DNA from: Chara braunii
Taxonomy: Eukaryota; Streptophyta; Charophyceae; Charales; Characeae
Reading direction: 5' to 3'
Length of the DNA stretch: 49,314 nt
NCBI GenBank assembly: GCA_003427395.1
Contig: BFEA01000433.1
Span: forward strand, 515,142-564,455
Part shown: positions 1 to 9,095 of the stretch, one piece after another
Numbering within the stretch: the stretch's first letter is position 1
How the letters are laid out: each line of letters begins with the position of its first letter
Made by a program: the position numbers and the translations under genes
Notes under the pieces: generated by a model
What the model was told of the DNA's origin: nothing
The model's database searches: none
The model's input: the letters and a program-made list of their open reading frames with translations, nothing else

Positions 1-299
1 CTTCGGGTTGACGCTGGTATTGTACACAGGTAAGTTGGGAAACTAGGGATCGAGCCCTGGGATCTACCTCAGCTACCACGAATTGGTGAATACCGCTTCA
101 CGATGAAGAATTAAATTAATTGCAATAGAAAAGACAGCATTTTCCCTTCCCCACTAGAGGAGCGGGAGGAGAGACAAGGCGCAATGGAGTGGCGAGCACA
201 AGTCGATCCAGGATGATTGAGGAGTGTTGGACCTTAACTTCTGGGGAGAGAGAAGAAGCCCCTTCAGATGACGAACGAGCAGTGGCTATCAGCCAGAGA

Positions 300-1310
300 G
301 AATGGGAAGGGCGCTTGCGTGCGATGGGAGGAGCGTGGAAATACCGGTAGAAGGGGACGACTTTGGGGGACAGCACGGGGGTGGGGTAAGATCGGGAGAG
401 GGCTGGGAAGAGAACGGAGGTGAGGAAGGTTTTGGAGAGGGGATGGGTCCGGGGAGGACCCGGTGTGAGGAGGACGAATCGGATTGGGGTGGGAGTAGGG
501 AGCGGGAGAGAGGAGTAGCGTGGTGGGAAGGTGGAGAGGAGTAAGATCGTAGTGGATCGTAGCGAAATCGGATTGGGACGGGGCATGATCAGGGCAGGTG
601 TCGTAGCGTGATAGCGTGATTGTAGGTTGTATTGCCTGAACACTGATGGAGGGAGTGGACCTGTTGGGGTGGCGGGGGGAAGATGGAGGAGTCGGTAGGG
701 AATGGGGACTAGTTGGGTGGTGATTCGATGGAGGAGATATGGAGTGTCGAAGTCGTGCAGGGGGAAGGTGGGTATAGGCCGTGGCGCAGGAGTCGGAGCG
801 TGAGTGGAGGGCGCTTGCGCTCGTAGGGGGGGGCGTGAAAATACCGGGAGAAAGGGACGATTTTGGGGGACAGCACGGGGGTGGGGTGGGATGGGAAGAG
901 GGCTGGAGAGAGAACAGAGGTGAGAAAGGTTCTGGAGCGGGGATGGATCTAGGGAGGACCCGGTGTGAGGGGGACGAGTCGGATTGGGGTGGGAGTAGGG
1001 AGCGGGAGTGAGGGGGAGCGTGATGGGAAGGTGTAGAGGAGTAAGATCTTAGTGTATCGTGGTGGATCGTGGCGGAATCGGGTCGGCACGAGGCGTGATC
1101 GGGGTAGGTGTCTTAGCGAGGGTGAAGGTTTTATCGCCTGGACACCGGTGGAGGGAGTGGAGCTGTTGGAGTGGCGGGGGGAGATGGTGGAGTCAGAAGG
1201 GATCGGGGTCTAGATGGGAGACGATACAATGGAACTGATATGGAACGTCGAAGTCGTGCAAGGGGAAAGTGGGTGTTGGCCGCGGTGCCGAGTACTCTAT
1301 GGGTCAGGTG
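300..1310. repeat. 500-bp G-rich tandem duplication (two units)
   Basis: Two diverged copies lie head to tail, unit 1 about 300-800 and unit 2 about 800-1310. Equivalent landmarks are 500 bases apart: ATACCGGTAG at 341 and ATACCGGGAG at 841. Further shared blocks include the GGGGGACAGCACGGGGG stretch, the GAGGACCCGGTGTGAGG stretch and the CGAAGTCGTGCA stretch near each unit's end. The plus strand is strongly G-rich. Each unit has a short plus-strand frame whose products share a DDFGGQHGGGV segment, but both frames end early and contain indels, so I do not call a gene. Confidence 0.8.
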
Positions 1311-3470
1311 GGGCGAGGAGATGCGAGGGGGGGGGCCAAGGTGATGGGCGGGAATTGGGGTAGAAAGGGGCGGGGAAGAAATGGGAGGGCTGGAGGTGGG
1401 GGGGGTGGATTACCAAGCTGCCACGAGATCGGATGGGCGGAATGATGGCCGAGGTGGGATACATAGAAGTTGGGGGCCAGATGTTGAGAGAGTAAGCGAT
1501 AGCGATTGGGCGGAGGGTTGTCGAAAGACAAGGTGAGGAATGGGTTGTAGGAGATGAAGAAGAGACTAGGGGGATTGACAAAACGGGACGGGTAGGAAAT
1601 TGGAAGTAACAAGAGTGTGAGACCTATAGTGCTCGTTCGATTCCGACGCCTTGGTGGGGGATTCCACCTTGGCTCATTTGTGGTCTGGTCCACGGGATGC
1701 AGCTGTCATCTGGGATACGCCTTATACAGCGAGGATTGTGTGCGTGGTTGCATCACTCTCGCCTTGTCCGCGTAGCAGAGGTGGCTATGGTTCTCTGGAA
1801 ACTCCGATCGTCGTCCAGTGGAGCCAATATGCCATTTCTCCTTACATCCCCCTCCTACCTAGTTTCGCCTTCCGCAGCCACGCCCGAAGGCGTGGCGGGA
1901 GGTCGTGGAAGGTTACTCTCTTTCACCTCTAATCTCTCCACCTGTCACTTAGCTATGGCGCGCGCCTGGAAGCGCGCACCGCCTTGGGTTCACGCGGACG
2001 AGATTGGACGGCGCTGGCGCACCAACCAGCGCAAGGTCGCAGCGCTAACCGAGCGGCGCGGGTGCACTCGCATCAGTCCGCATCAGTCCCGCGTCAGTTT
2101 GGTTCCTCCATCAGTCCCGCATCAGTCCGGTTCCTATTCCACCGGAAAGTCAGAAAGAGATACAAAAATCACGCACTCACACTCCCCCCTCTCATGGTGG
2201 GAAGGCCTAAAGGGACGGCGTTGATTACTTCCGAAAGGAGGGATGTACCACCCTTCACCCCTGCCTAAGTTAGCCTGATCTAATTGTTTCTATCCCTGTT
2301 GGATAATCTGTCCCTGGTCGCTAATCTGTTCTTCCTTTGATTTGGGACTCGTAGCTTGTCTATCTGAATCCTGGCCAGCCTATTCCCTTCGATTCTCAGA
2401 CTGTCCGATTTTCCTTGCCTGCTAGACCTGCTGGTATGGACTCTTGAATCCATGTGTGCTGCGTCTAAACTCCTACTGACTTGGTAGCTGTGCCTATGTT
2501 TGTCTCATATTCCTTATCCTTTTTTTTTTACCCCTTTCACTTCACCTTGCTACTCTCTCCATCAGACGATTCTTGACCGGAGGGCTAGATGTGTTCATCG
2601 GGGCTGTCGTCTGGTCTGTTGGTGGGTTGATTGTCGCTTTGTGCTCTGGGTGGATGTGCTATCGAGGTGAAATTCCGTGAATTTGCTAGTATAGCTGCCC
2701 ATGGGATTGCCCATCACACACACACACATTGCTATTGAGGTGAAATTGTTTCATCATTGGAATATGGCTCATCTCAAGTGCGCCATTCCAACAGAGGTAA
2801 AGCTGCATCGATATTGGATCTACTCATCTGGGTGGAACAGGGGCTGTTGTGGTGAAATCTACAACACATATACACCCACCACACAACTGACCTGAATGAA
2901 ATTATTTGTGTCGTTGTTTCTTGTTTGTGCATGTGACTGACCTTTTGGTTGGCCTTCACGTGCGTAGGTCCTATGGCGGCAGTCACGGCAAGGGCACGGT
3001 TTCCCGCCCTTTCCTTCTGGACTGTGACTATAGCTAGTTCCCACGCAAGGTGTGCCAGACTCAGTTCCAGAGTACTCCTACTGATCTCACCCTGCAGTTA
3101 CTTCCTCCTTGAAAGCTTGTAATGATGATGGGACACATCCTGCCTCACAGAATAGCTAATCCTGTTGTTCCCAAAGTTTAGGGAAGTTGCCCTGAGCACA
3201 CCCAGAGGTGGAGGCATTCTGTGTATAAGCCGAACCATTGCTTGGGAACCTCTGTGGTGAGTGCCACCTGCCGGGGACATCGATAGCTTTCCCGTGCCGA
3301 GTCAATGGGCCTAAAACCCTGGAACATGGTGTTATCTTTTCGCTAGTTTCTCTTTCTTGTTGGTCATGTCTTATGAACCATGGACTTTTCCTGAAAGTGG
3401 ATCCAAAGGACTTTGAAATTCTTCACCTATCGTCGCATAATCTTACACAACATGAGAATCAGGAAAGGGA
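1311..3470. other. no recognisable gene
   Basis: Several overlapping open frames occur on both strands, none with a motif I recognise and none clearly favoured by codon pattern. A short CA dinucleotide run lies at about 2716-2729. The G-rich bias of the preceding repeat continues to roughly 1600 and then fades. I see no RNA gene, terminal repeat or transposon core here. Confidence 0.4.
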
Positions 3471-3914
3471 TATGAACGGGGATTTCCGTGTCAGTGGCAT
3501 GGCACGAACAACAGCTCCTCTCATCAGCACTATGTGCAACACACTAATGGAGTTGACTGTTGTACACATCATGACTGGAAAACACATCTCTATGACGCTG
3601 ATCACCTTTTTAAAAAGTGACTCCGTCATGTGGCAGCTGCAGCCCGTGCGGAACAATTTGAGCAGCAATTGCGGAGCATTGGTCAGAGCCCCATTCACCT
3701 GGGAATGGATGCTCTTCCGGCTCCTAGAGTTATTTATGCAATTATTCACATACCTTCTGTTCGCACATATATTGGGCTCCTCACTATCACCTGCAACAAC
3801 ACTAGCACTCTTGCTGTTCATCCCAAATTAATCACTCACGTCACCATCATCTCTATCACTCCATGGCAAGACAACCACCCTTTCACTTCGCCGTCTCGCC
3901 CCTGGAATGTATAG
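3471..3914 (+). pseudogene. decayed frame with GIY-YIG-like motif
   Basis: One plus-strand frame runs through this interval with a single in-frame TGA at 3618-3620. The part before the stop has several Cys and His residues (CQWHG, CCTHHDW). The part after it begins with a charged, helix-like stretch (AARAEQFEQQLRSIG). At about 3726-3780 it reads VIYAIIHIPSVRTYIGLL, which resembles the paired IY and YIG motifs of GIY-YIG nuclease domains. That domain occurs in Penelope-like retroelements and in homing endonucleases. No RT or other element part is recognisable next to it. A different frame over the same bases (3238-3831) is longer but motif-free. The assignment is an inference from one short motif. 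Confidence 0.3.
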
Positions 3915-4194
3915 ACCCCCTGTGTACAGGGACTGGAGCAGCAATGCCTACACTATTGCGGTTGACGTGCCTTTGTGTTCCCAGCATTTAGGAACCACGT
4001 AGCCAGTGACATCTGTCTACACAGTCTCACTCGATGCAGCAACTGCAACTGCGAGAGTTGGATGCAATGCTTCCACAGTCCACACCTGAGCCGGTCCTGT
4101 TCGGTCTGCACGGGTGGCCACTTACTGTAGGCAACGACTGCTCCTCAACTCAAATCTCCCTGCAACCCAAACACTGACTGGCCTCTTGTGCCAT

Positions 4195-4196
<2 letters not shown>

Positions 4197-4228
<32 letters not shown>

Positions 4229-4358
4229 CAAAGGCCCTTGCGCAAGGCCTCGATTCTGGTGGTGGTAAGAGAACCCCCTGAATTGAGGCTTTGCCTGATG
4301 GGCCGCTTCATCTATTAGTGGGGAGCGTCACCTGCTGGAAACCGGGTCCGGTGTCCCT
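4197..4358 (-). mobile_element. SINE-like element, poly(A)-tailed, copy 1
   Basis: Read on the minus strand, the element starts with GGGACACCGGACCCGG, continues with CCAGCAGGTG and CTCCCCACTAATAGATG, passes a TCTTACCACC block and ends in a 32-base A run (the T run 4197-4228 on the plus strand). On the plus strand the GGTGGTAAGAG block resembles a degenerate pol III box A and the AACCGGGTCC block a box B. Sister copies occur at 7864, 11704, 23557 and 38167. The family call is from sequence sharing within this window; the tRNA origin is inferred. Confidence 0.6.
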
Positions 4359-6019
4359 TGATTACATCATTTCCTGTACAACAAAGAAACAAAACCTTGA
4401 GAATTCAGAATGTGTGCCCTCTTTAGTCTTCAATAGCCTGCCAGATAATCAAATAGAAACTGGCTGCACCAACTTTAAGACTCTCCAATACCAAACCAGT
4501 TTAGATCCACCAGAGATAACGCAGATGACGGGAAGGGGTCCGGAAACAGATTTGGAGATCTCAATGAAGCTCCTGTCGCTTCCTGTAGAACTCCAACCCC
4601 CACCCCTTTCCTTCCTACCTCCCTTTGTGTACTTCTACTAAATGCATATGAATGAGCATCATGCCAGGAATATGAGCGAGAGTGATAGACAGAAATCCAA
4701 GTTGCAAAATCACGAAGTAGTCCAGATAGTCATGTACCAAGCAGAGAGCACAATGCGCACCAAGATACCATCCACATAAGAGTAATACAATGAACTCGAA
4801 TGCCAATGCTGACACTCTCTGGCCACACCAACACTGTATCCAATGTGGCTCCTACTGCCTGGTGCCCAGCATCCAGCCTACACTACTCAGCCTATCTATT
4901 CTATCTACGTTCATGCGACTGGATCACATCGAAGTTGAAGACCAATGTACGTGACGTCATCACCAATGCCGACCGCCAGCATACACCAGGTAAATTCTGT
5001 CTCCTCCCCTCATCACCCCTTGGTTTCCCTCTGCATGCGCCTCCTACCCGAAGACCACCATCGCCAACACCTGCTAACGCACGCTCGGCCTGGCTATGGC
5101 CGCCGTGCGCCCTCTGCCACCGCAGTGCCCTCTCGCCTCTTAGCGCCTGCGTGTGCCCCAGCCTGCCTGCACGACAAAGCAGCAGCGTGGCCGCAATGCC
5201 TGCTCAGGCCAGAATATCCTCGCCCTGGGGCACACACTTTCCTTTATGGAAAGTGTGCCTGCTGCTGGCTGGCCTGGCCAGGTGTGTGGGGGGCCCAGTA
5301 GCTTGCCTCTGGCCCCAAGTGTCTGCACCCAGGCCCAGTTTCAGATACTGGTCTGGGCCTCGTGCAGTTAGGCACGTCCTGGCAGCCACCTAGCAGCATT
5401 CTCATTTGCTGCTCTTGTGACGACAATGTTGCTTCCTCAGTGGCCCGCTGCCAGTCTGTGATGTGTCCGCCTCACACAGCGTGTGCCCAACCACCTGAGC
5501 CCTGGGACCAACCGTACAGTGCAGCCCTTTGCTTCTGGAAAGAGCCTGGAGGCTCACGCTGCTCTGTAACCAACTGGCGTGCTGCAACTGTCTGATTACC
5601 CACATATCAAAAAATGTCGAAAACAGGCCTCACGTGGATATTCAGGCCCGCCTTCACTTAGGGCGGGCACGGGCTTGCTAGGGGCCGCAGCCCAGAATAC
5701 TTGTATGTCTGATAAGGGCCCCGTGAGGGCTCATTCCTCACAATCATTAAGAGAACAGACAAAATATAAGCTGAAGATCTGAGGAAAAGTGAACAGTAGT
5801 GTGCTTCACCCTCTCCTCTGCCTCCTTTCATAGTGGGCAAGTTATGGCACACGGGGATGTGGGCAGCTTGTGCTCAACCACAATCGGCATGCCAGCTGTC
5901 TGTTGTACTCTCCAACCTGGGATGCTCTAGCCTCTGGGTATTGTCTCTTCTCCGCAACTGGTCATCTGACCCTCGAGACCTGGGTCTTGTGGCTTGCCAT
6001 TTACGCTCTCGAGTTGAGG
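4359..6019. other. no recognisable gene; one short hairpin
   Basis: Open frames on both strands overlap and none is convincing. At about 5229-5260 the arms GGCACACACTTTCC and GGAAAGTGTGCC form a hairpin with a two-base bulge and a short AT loop. No small RNA precursor features beyond this can be claimed. Confidence 0.4.
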
Positions 6020-6440
6020 AAAGAAACCCTGGTTCAGGTGAGAGCAGACGCTGCTCCTCGGTCCGCTTGGGATCATTCCTGCATCTTGGTCCAGTTGTGA
6101 TCAGACCCTGCCCCTTGATCCTGGTGAGCCCAGGCCGTGCTTGTTGGCTTGTGTGGGACCAGACCCTGAGTCTTGGTCCCTGTGGGCCTGGACCTGATGG
6201 GCTAAGACCATGCTTTCTGGGGTTCCTGTGGGAGCAGGCCCCGCATCCTCCTTGGTCCATGTGTGACCAGGCCCTGTTTCTCGTTGGGTTAAGTCCATGC
6301 ATCGCGGTCCACTTGCTATCAGACCCTGGTTCTCTTGGTCCTCCTGATGGGTGCAGCCCGTGCTCCTTCATTTGTGTGGGACCAGACCTTGAGTCTTGGT
6401 CTGGGTGGGCCAAGGTTCTTCTTCTTGGTCCTGGGCTTGT
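6020..6440. repeat. degenerate minisatellite (TCTTGGTCC... GACCAGGCCCTG)
   Basis: Imperfect units of roughly 40-60 bases alternate between a CTTGGTCC-type core and a GACCAGACCCTG-type core. A long plus-strand frame and an opposing minus-strand frame both cross the array, giving Pro/Gly/Leu-rich products with no domain. I read them as a consequence of the repeat, not as genes. Confidence 0.6.
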
Positions 6441-6690
6441 TTCTGGATTCAGACGGGATCAGGCCCCGAACTTCTTGGACCTTTTATCTGTCTATGGTAA
6501 CATAGTTTTACTATGAACTGGATCTCGTTTGGGATCTCGTCATCTCTGTGCTGCTCCTTCTTGGTCCTGGACTCGTTTTCTGGATTCAGACGGGATCAGG
6601 CCTCGACTTCTTGGACCTTTGGATCTGTCTTATAGTAACATAGTTTTATTATGAACTGGATCTGGCTTGGGATCTCAGCATCTCAATCGG
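6421..6690. repeat. 136-bp tandem duplication
   Basis: CTTCTTGGTC starts at 6421 and again at 6557. Both units then share CTGGATTCAGACGGGATC, CTTCTTGGACC, AACATAGTTTTA, TATGAACTGGATC and GGGATCTC. The copies differ by scattered substitutions and small indels. The unit joins directly onto the preceding minisatellite. Confidence 0.8.
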
Positions 6691-6904
6691 ACACCAGCTC
6701 TTGGTGAGAAGAACCCTTTGGAAAATGGGTGGCATGTTGCCTCTACAAAGAGCAGAGCCATGGCAGCAAACAAAACACAAACAGTTGCTTCCAAGAGAAC
6801 CATAACAAGCCAGGACAGCCAGGGCACAATTGTTTGCCGGATCCATGTCATTTTTTTTTGGTTCATTTATTAGTATTATTACTGTGCAAATGTTGAAGGT
6901 ATCT

Positions 6905-7260
6905 CCAGGATAGAGTAAAGGAACCCTGGGACTAGTACAGGTACTATCATCTAGTCAGAAGAGATGTCCTTCTGCTAAACCAACTGTACGCTGCCAGCAT
7001 AGAGTAAAGCAAGCCTGGGACTACTACAGGTACTTTGATCTATGAGGAAGAGCCGTCCTTCCGTTAAACCAACAGTACGCTGCCAGCATAGCGTAAAGGA
7101 AGCCTGGGACTATTACAGGTATTTTCATTTTTTACAAACTATCCCCTTCCCTTATAGATATAATAATGACTCTAAGAGGTGTTATTATCGCCAGCAAGCT
7201 GCCAACTTTTGATCATACCTTTTCAAGCTAGTCCGAAGAGCTGTCCTTCCGTCAACCCAA
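6905..7260. repeat. 89-bp tandem repeat, three units plus a partial one
   Basis: CCTGGGACT occurs at about 6924, 7013 and 7102, giving an 89-base period. Shared blocks are AGAGTAAAG, TACAGGTA, GTCCTTC(C/T)G and TAAACCAACAGTACGCTG. A further partial match (GTCCGAAGAGCTGTCCTTCC) lies at about 7229, after an unrelated insert at 7130-7220. Confidence 0.8.
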
Positions 7261-7264
7261 CAGT

Positions 7265-7410
7265 ACACATCCCAGCCAATTTTCTCCAACGCGGTCGTTA
7301 ATTTGCCACGACTTTGGCGGCACGGCCTACTGGAGCCAAATGGCTGGCAGCATCAGCCAAAAAGAAAACGCACCAGTTCTTTGTTTTTTGGCAAGCAGGG
7401 CGTTTATATA
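7265..7410 (+). mobile_element. diverged member of the TTAA MITE family
   Basis: The core ATGGCTGGCAGCATCAGCC followed by an A-rich stretch and ACG matches the core of the full-length MITE at 11371-11581 (ATGGCTGGAAGCGCCAGCC). The upstream CGTTAATTTGCC also lines up with CGTTAACGTGCC in that copy. The conserved ACCACCAGTAC ends are not visible, so this is a degraded or truncated copy. Confidence 0.45.
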
Positions 7411-7429
7411 GCGGTGTTTGGTTGAATGT

Positions 7430-7640
7430 CTAGGTTAGTCGAAGCCAGAACGAAGCTTGCCGGTGCTGGTTCATTGCCCTGTAACCTGTACTTAGGGGAG
7501 CGAGGCCTTGTAGAGAGGCGGGGATTACCGAGGGCGGAAGGTAATCCAGTGACTGACCCAGGGGCTACTTCCAGGGCGATGATGGTCGGAGCTGGGCCAG
7601 GTCGTGCTGCTCTGTAACCTAGTTTGAGTGGGGGTGTGAG
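7430..7640 (+). repeat. dispersed repeat shared with 23060-23330
   Basis: Blocks such as GTCG(A)AGCCAGAACGA, CCGGTGCTGG and GCCCTGTAACCT reappear in the same orientation at 23060-23330. In both places a SINE-like copy follows within about 250 bases. I cannot identify the repeat class. A minus-strand and a plus-strand frame cross it without a recognisable domain. Confidence 0.5.
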
Positions 7641-7863
7641 ACCGGCTGGGCATAGGCTTGGATGAGTTGACCTCATAGGTAGGTTTGATTAAAAGCTGGG
7701 TTGATAGGGAGACTTTGAATTAGGGGTAGACAGAAGTAGAGTTCTGTTCTGGCCATTTTCTCCTGAGGGTATTTCCTAATCATTGTTACCATTGTCAAAT
7801 CATCATCAATCAATCATCATCAGTCGTCCTCAATCATCCTAATTGTTCACAATCTTAATACAA

Positions 7864-7920
7864 GGGACACTGGGCCCGATTCCCAGCACGTGCTGCTCCC
7901 CACTAATAGATTGGAGCGTG
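7864..7920 (+). mobile_element. SINE-like element head, copy 2
   Basis: GGGACACTGGGCCCGATT, CCCAGCACGTGCTGC and TCCCCACTAATAGATTGG match the head of the family at 23557 and 38167. No poly(A) tail is seen; the sequence runs into a G-rich stretch ahead of the U6 pseudogene. Confidence 0.6.
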
Positions 7921-7969
7921 TTTGTGGCGGGGGGAGGGGAAGGGTGTTTCTAGGCTTAGCAAGGAAAGG

Positions 7970-8064
7970 GTCATACGTACTGGTGGTTTTAAAATTGGAA
8001 TGATACAGAGAAGATTAGATGGCCCCTGTGCAAGGATGACACACACAAGTCGAGAAATGGTCCC
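7970..8064 (+). pseudogene. U6 snRNA retropseudogene
   Basis: From 7991 the sequence follows U6 snRNA closely: AAAATTGGAATGATACAGAG carrying the intact ACAGAGA box, AAGATTAGATGGCCCC, TGCAAGGATGACACAC and CAAGTCGAGAAATGGTCC. The 21 bases before it have the length of the U6 5' stem-loop but do not form the usual GUCC...GGAC stem. U6 genes end in a T run. This copy instead runs into CCCC and an A-rich tail at 8065-8092, which suggests LINE-type reverse transcription of the RNA. I see no TATA or plant upstream element before it, so transcription is unlikely. Confidence 0.85.
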
Positions 8065-8120
8065 CAAAAAAAGACAAAGAAAAAGAAAAAAATCAGGAGG
8101 GCAGCAGACATACTGTGAGG

Positions 8121-8386
8121 ATTGGCTGCAATAAAAGGCAGACCAAGCAATTAGCAAACAGAGAACCAGACAAGGCAAGTCAGCTCATGTGGCTGAATGG
8201 TACACACATGCAACTGTTAGTAAGTAAAGAATGAGTTCAGCCCTAATCGGAACATTGGCTGCAATAAAAGGCAGACCAAGCAATTAGCAAACAGAGAACC
8301 AGACAAGGCAAGTCAGCTCATGTGGCTGAATGGTACACACATGCAACTGTTAGTAAGTAAAGAATGAGTTCAGCCCTAATCGGAAC
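8121..8386 (+). repeat. perfect 133-bp tandem duplication with tRNA-like boxes
   Basis: ATTGGCTGCAATAAAAGG begins at 8121 and again at 8254, and the two 133-base units look identical by eye. Each unit carries CTCATGTGGCTGAATGGTAC, similar to a pol III box A, and GAGTTCAGCCC, similar to a box B, about 40 bases apart. This suggests a tRNA-derived SINE head. Perfect identity means a recent duplication or an assembly error. Confidence 0.85.
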
Positions 8387-8487
8387 ATGATAAACTCAGG
8401 GGCTACCCCCATTCAAAAAGAAAAGAACCAGACCAGGCAAGGCTGATCAGACTTGTCGTGTTCATCTGATTCCATCACGATTACCAA

Positions 8488-8555
8488 CGGGCCTAACTCA
8501 GTTGGTACACCCATGAACTGCTGAAATGCAGAGTCAAGTTTGAGTCCAGATGCAA
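8488..8555 (+). mobile_element. tRNA-like SINE head
   Basis: CCTAACTCAGTTGGTACACC resembles a pol III box A, and AAGTTTGAGTCCAG about 40 bases later resembles a box B. The spacing fits a tRNA-derived promoter, but no cloverleaf with a normal anticodon stem can be drawn. It shares the GGTACAC and CATGNAACTG words with the adjacent 133-bp repeat, so the two may be related SINEs. Confidence 0.45.
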
Positions 8556-9057
8556 TCAAAGGGGAGGGAGGGGAGGGGGGGGGGGGGGAAGGCCTTAGCA
8601 CAGGAGTACGAAAGGGCATTCCTCCCGGGACGTTCACTACGAAGAGGTTGTGTGCCATCGGAAAGGGCACCATACAAGGCTCAGCAACTGAGAAACAGTT
8701 TTTCTCTCGTAATGAGTGGGCAGGAGTAAGAGAGGGCATTCTCCTGCTGGGGATTTGATAGGAAGCGGTAGTGTCTGTGAGGGAAGGGATGCTAGGCTCG
8801 TTCACCTTAGTAGAGCAGGTAGTCGATTTTTAGTTTACCTTCAGGTCAGCTGCATGAAGAGGATCAGTCCAAGAACATGGATTATGAGTGAGAGAGCAGG
8901 TGGTTTTTTTCAGATGGTATTTGAGACTGAGTAATTTGTTCAAGCAGAGTTTTTGTCCCGAGAGTGGGTAGGAAGCAAAGATTTCAAGGCACCACTTCCC
9001 TTGGGCAAGTAGGAAGAAATGAAGGGGGGATGGTGAGGGTTGGGGAGAGGGGGGGAG

Positions 9058-9095
9058 CTGTCTCTTATACACATCTAGATGTGTATAAGAGACAG
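9058..9095. other. Tn5 mosaic-end junction (Nextera mate-pair adaptor), artefact
   Basis: The 38 bases are CTGTCTCTTATACACATCT joined directly to its own reverse complement AGATGTGTATAAGAGACAG. This is the 19-base Tn5 mosaic end in the head-to-head form left by circularised Nextera mate-pair libraries. It is not native DNA. An untrimmed mate-pair junction in a contig means the sequence left and right of it may come from places kilobases apart. Confidence 0.95.

Noticed and set aside
3238-3831. 197-codon plus-strand frame
   Set aside because: It has no recognisable domain and overlaps the frame with the GIY-YIG-like motif, which has more coding character.
5833-6516. 227-codon plus-strand frame and 179-codon minus-strand frame
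   Set aside because: Both follow a minisatellite and contain no motif; opposing open frames are expected from the repeat.
6905-7135. CRISPR-like array
   Set aside because: The 89-base units repeat over their whole length with no unique spacers, and the context is eukaryotic.
7975-7990. GTACTGGTGGTTTT as a MITE right end
   Set aside because: It resembles the MITE terminus but has no partner left end and occupies the place of the U6 5' stem; probably coincidence.
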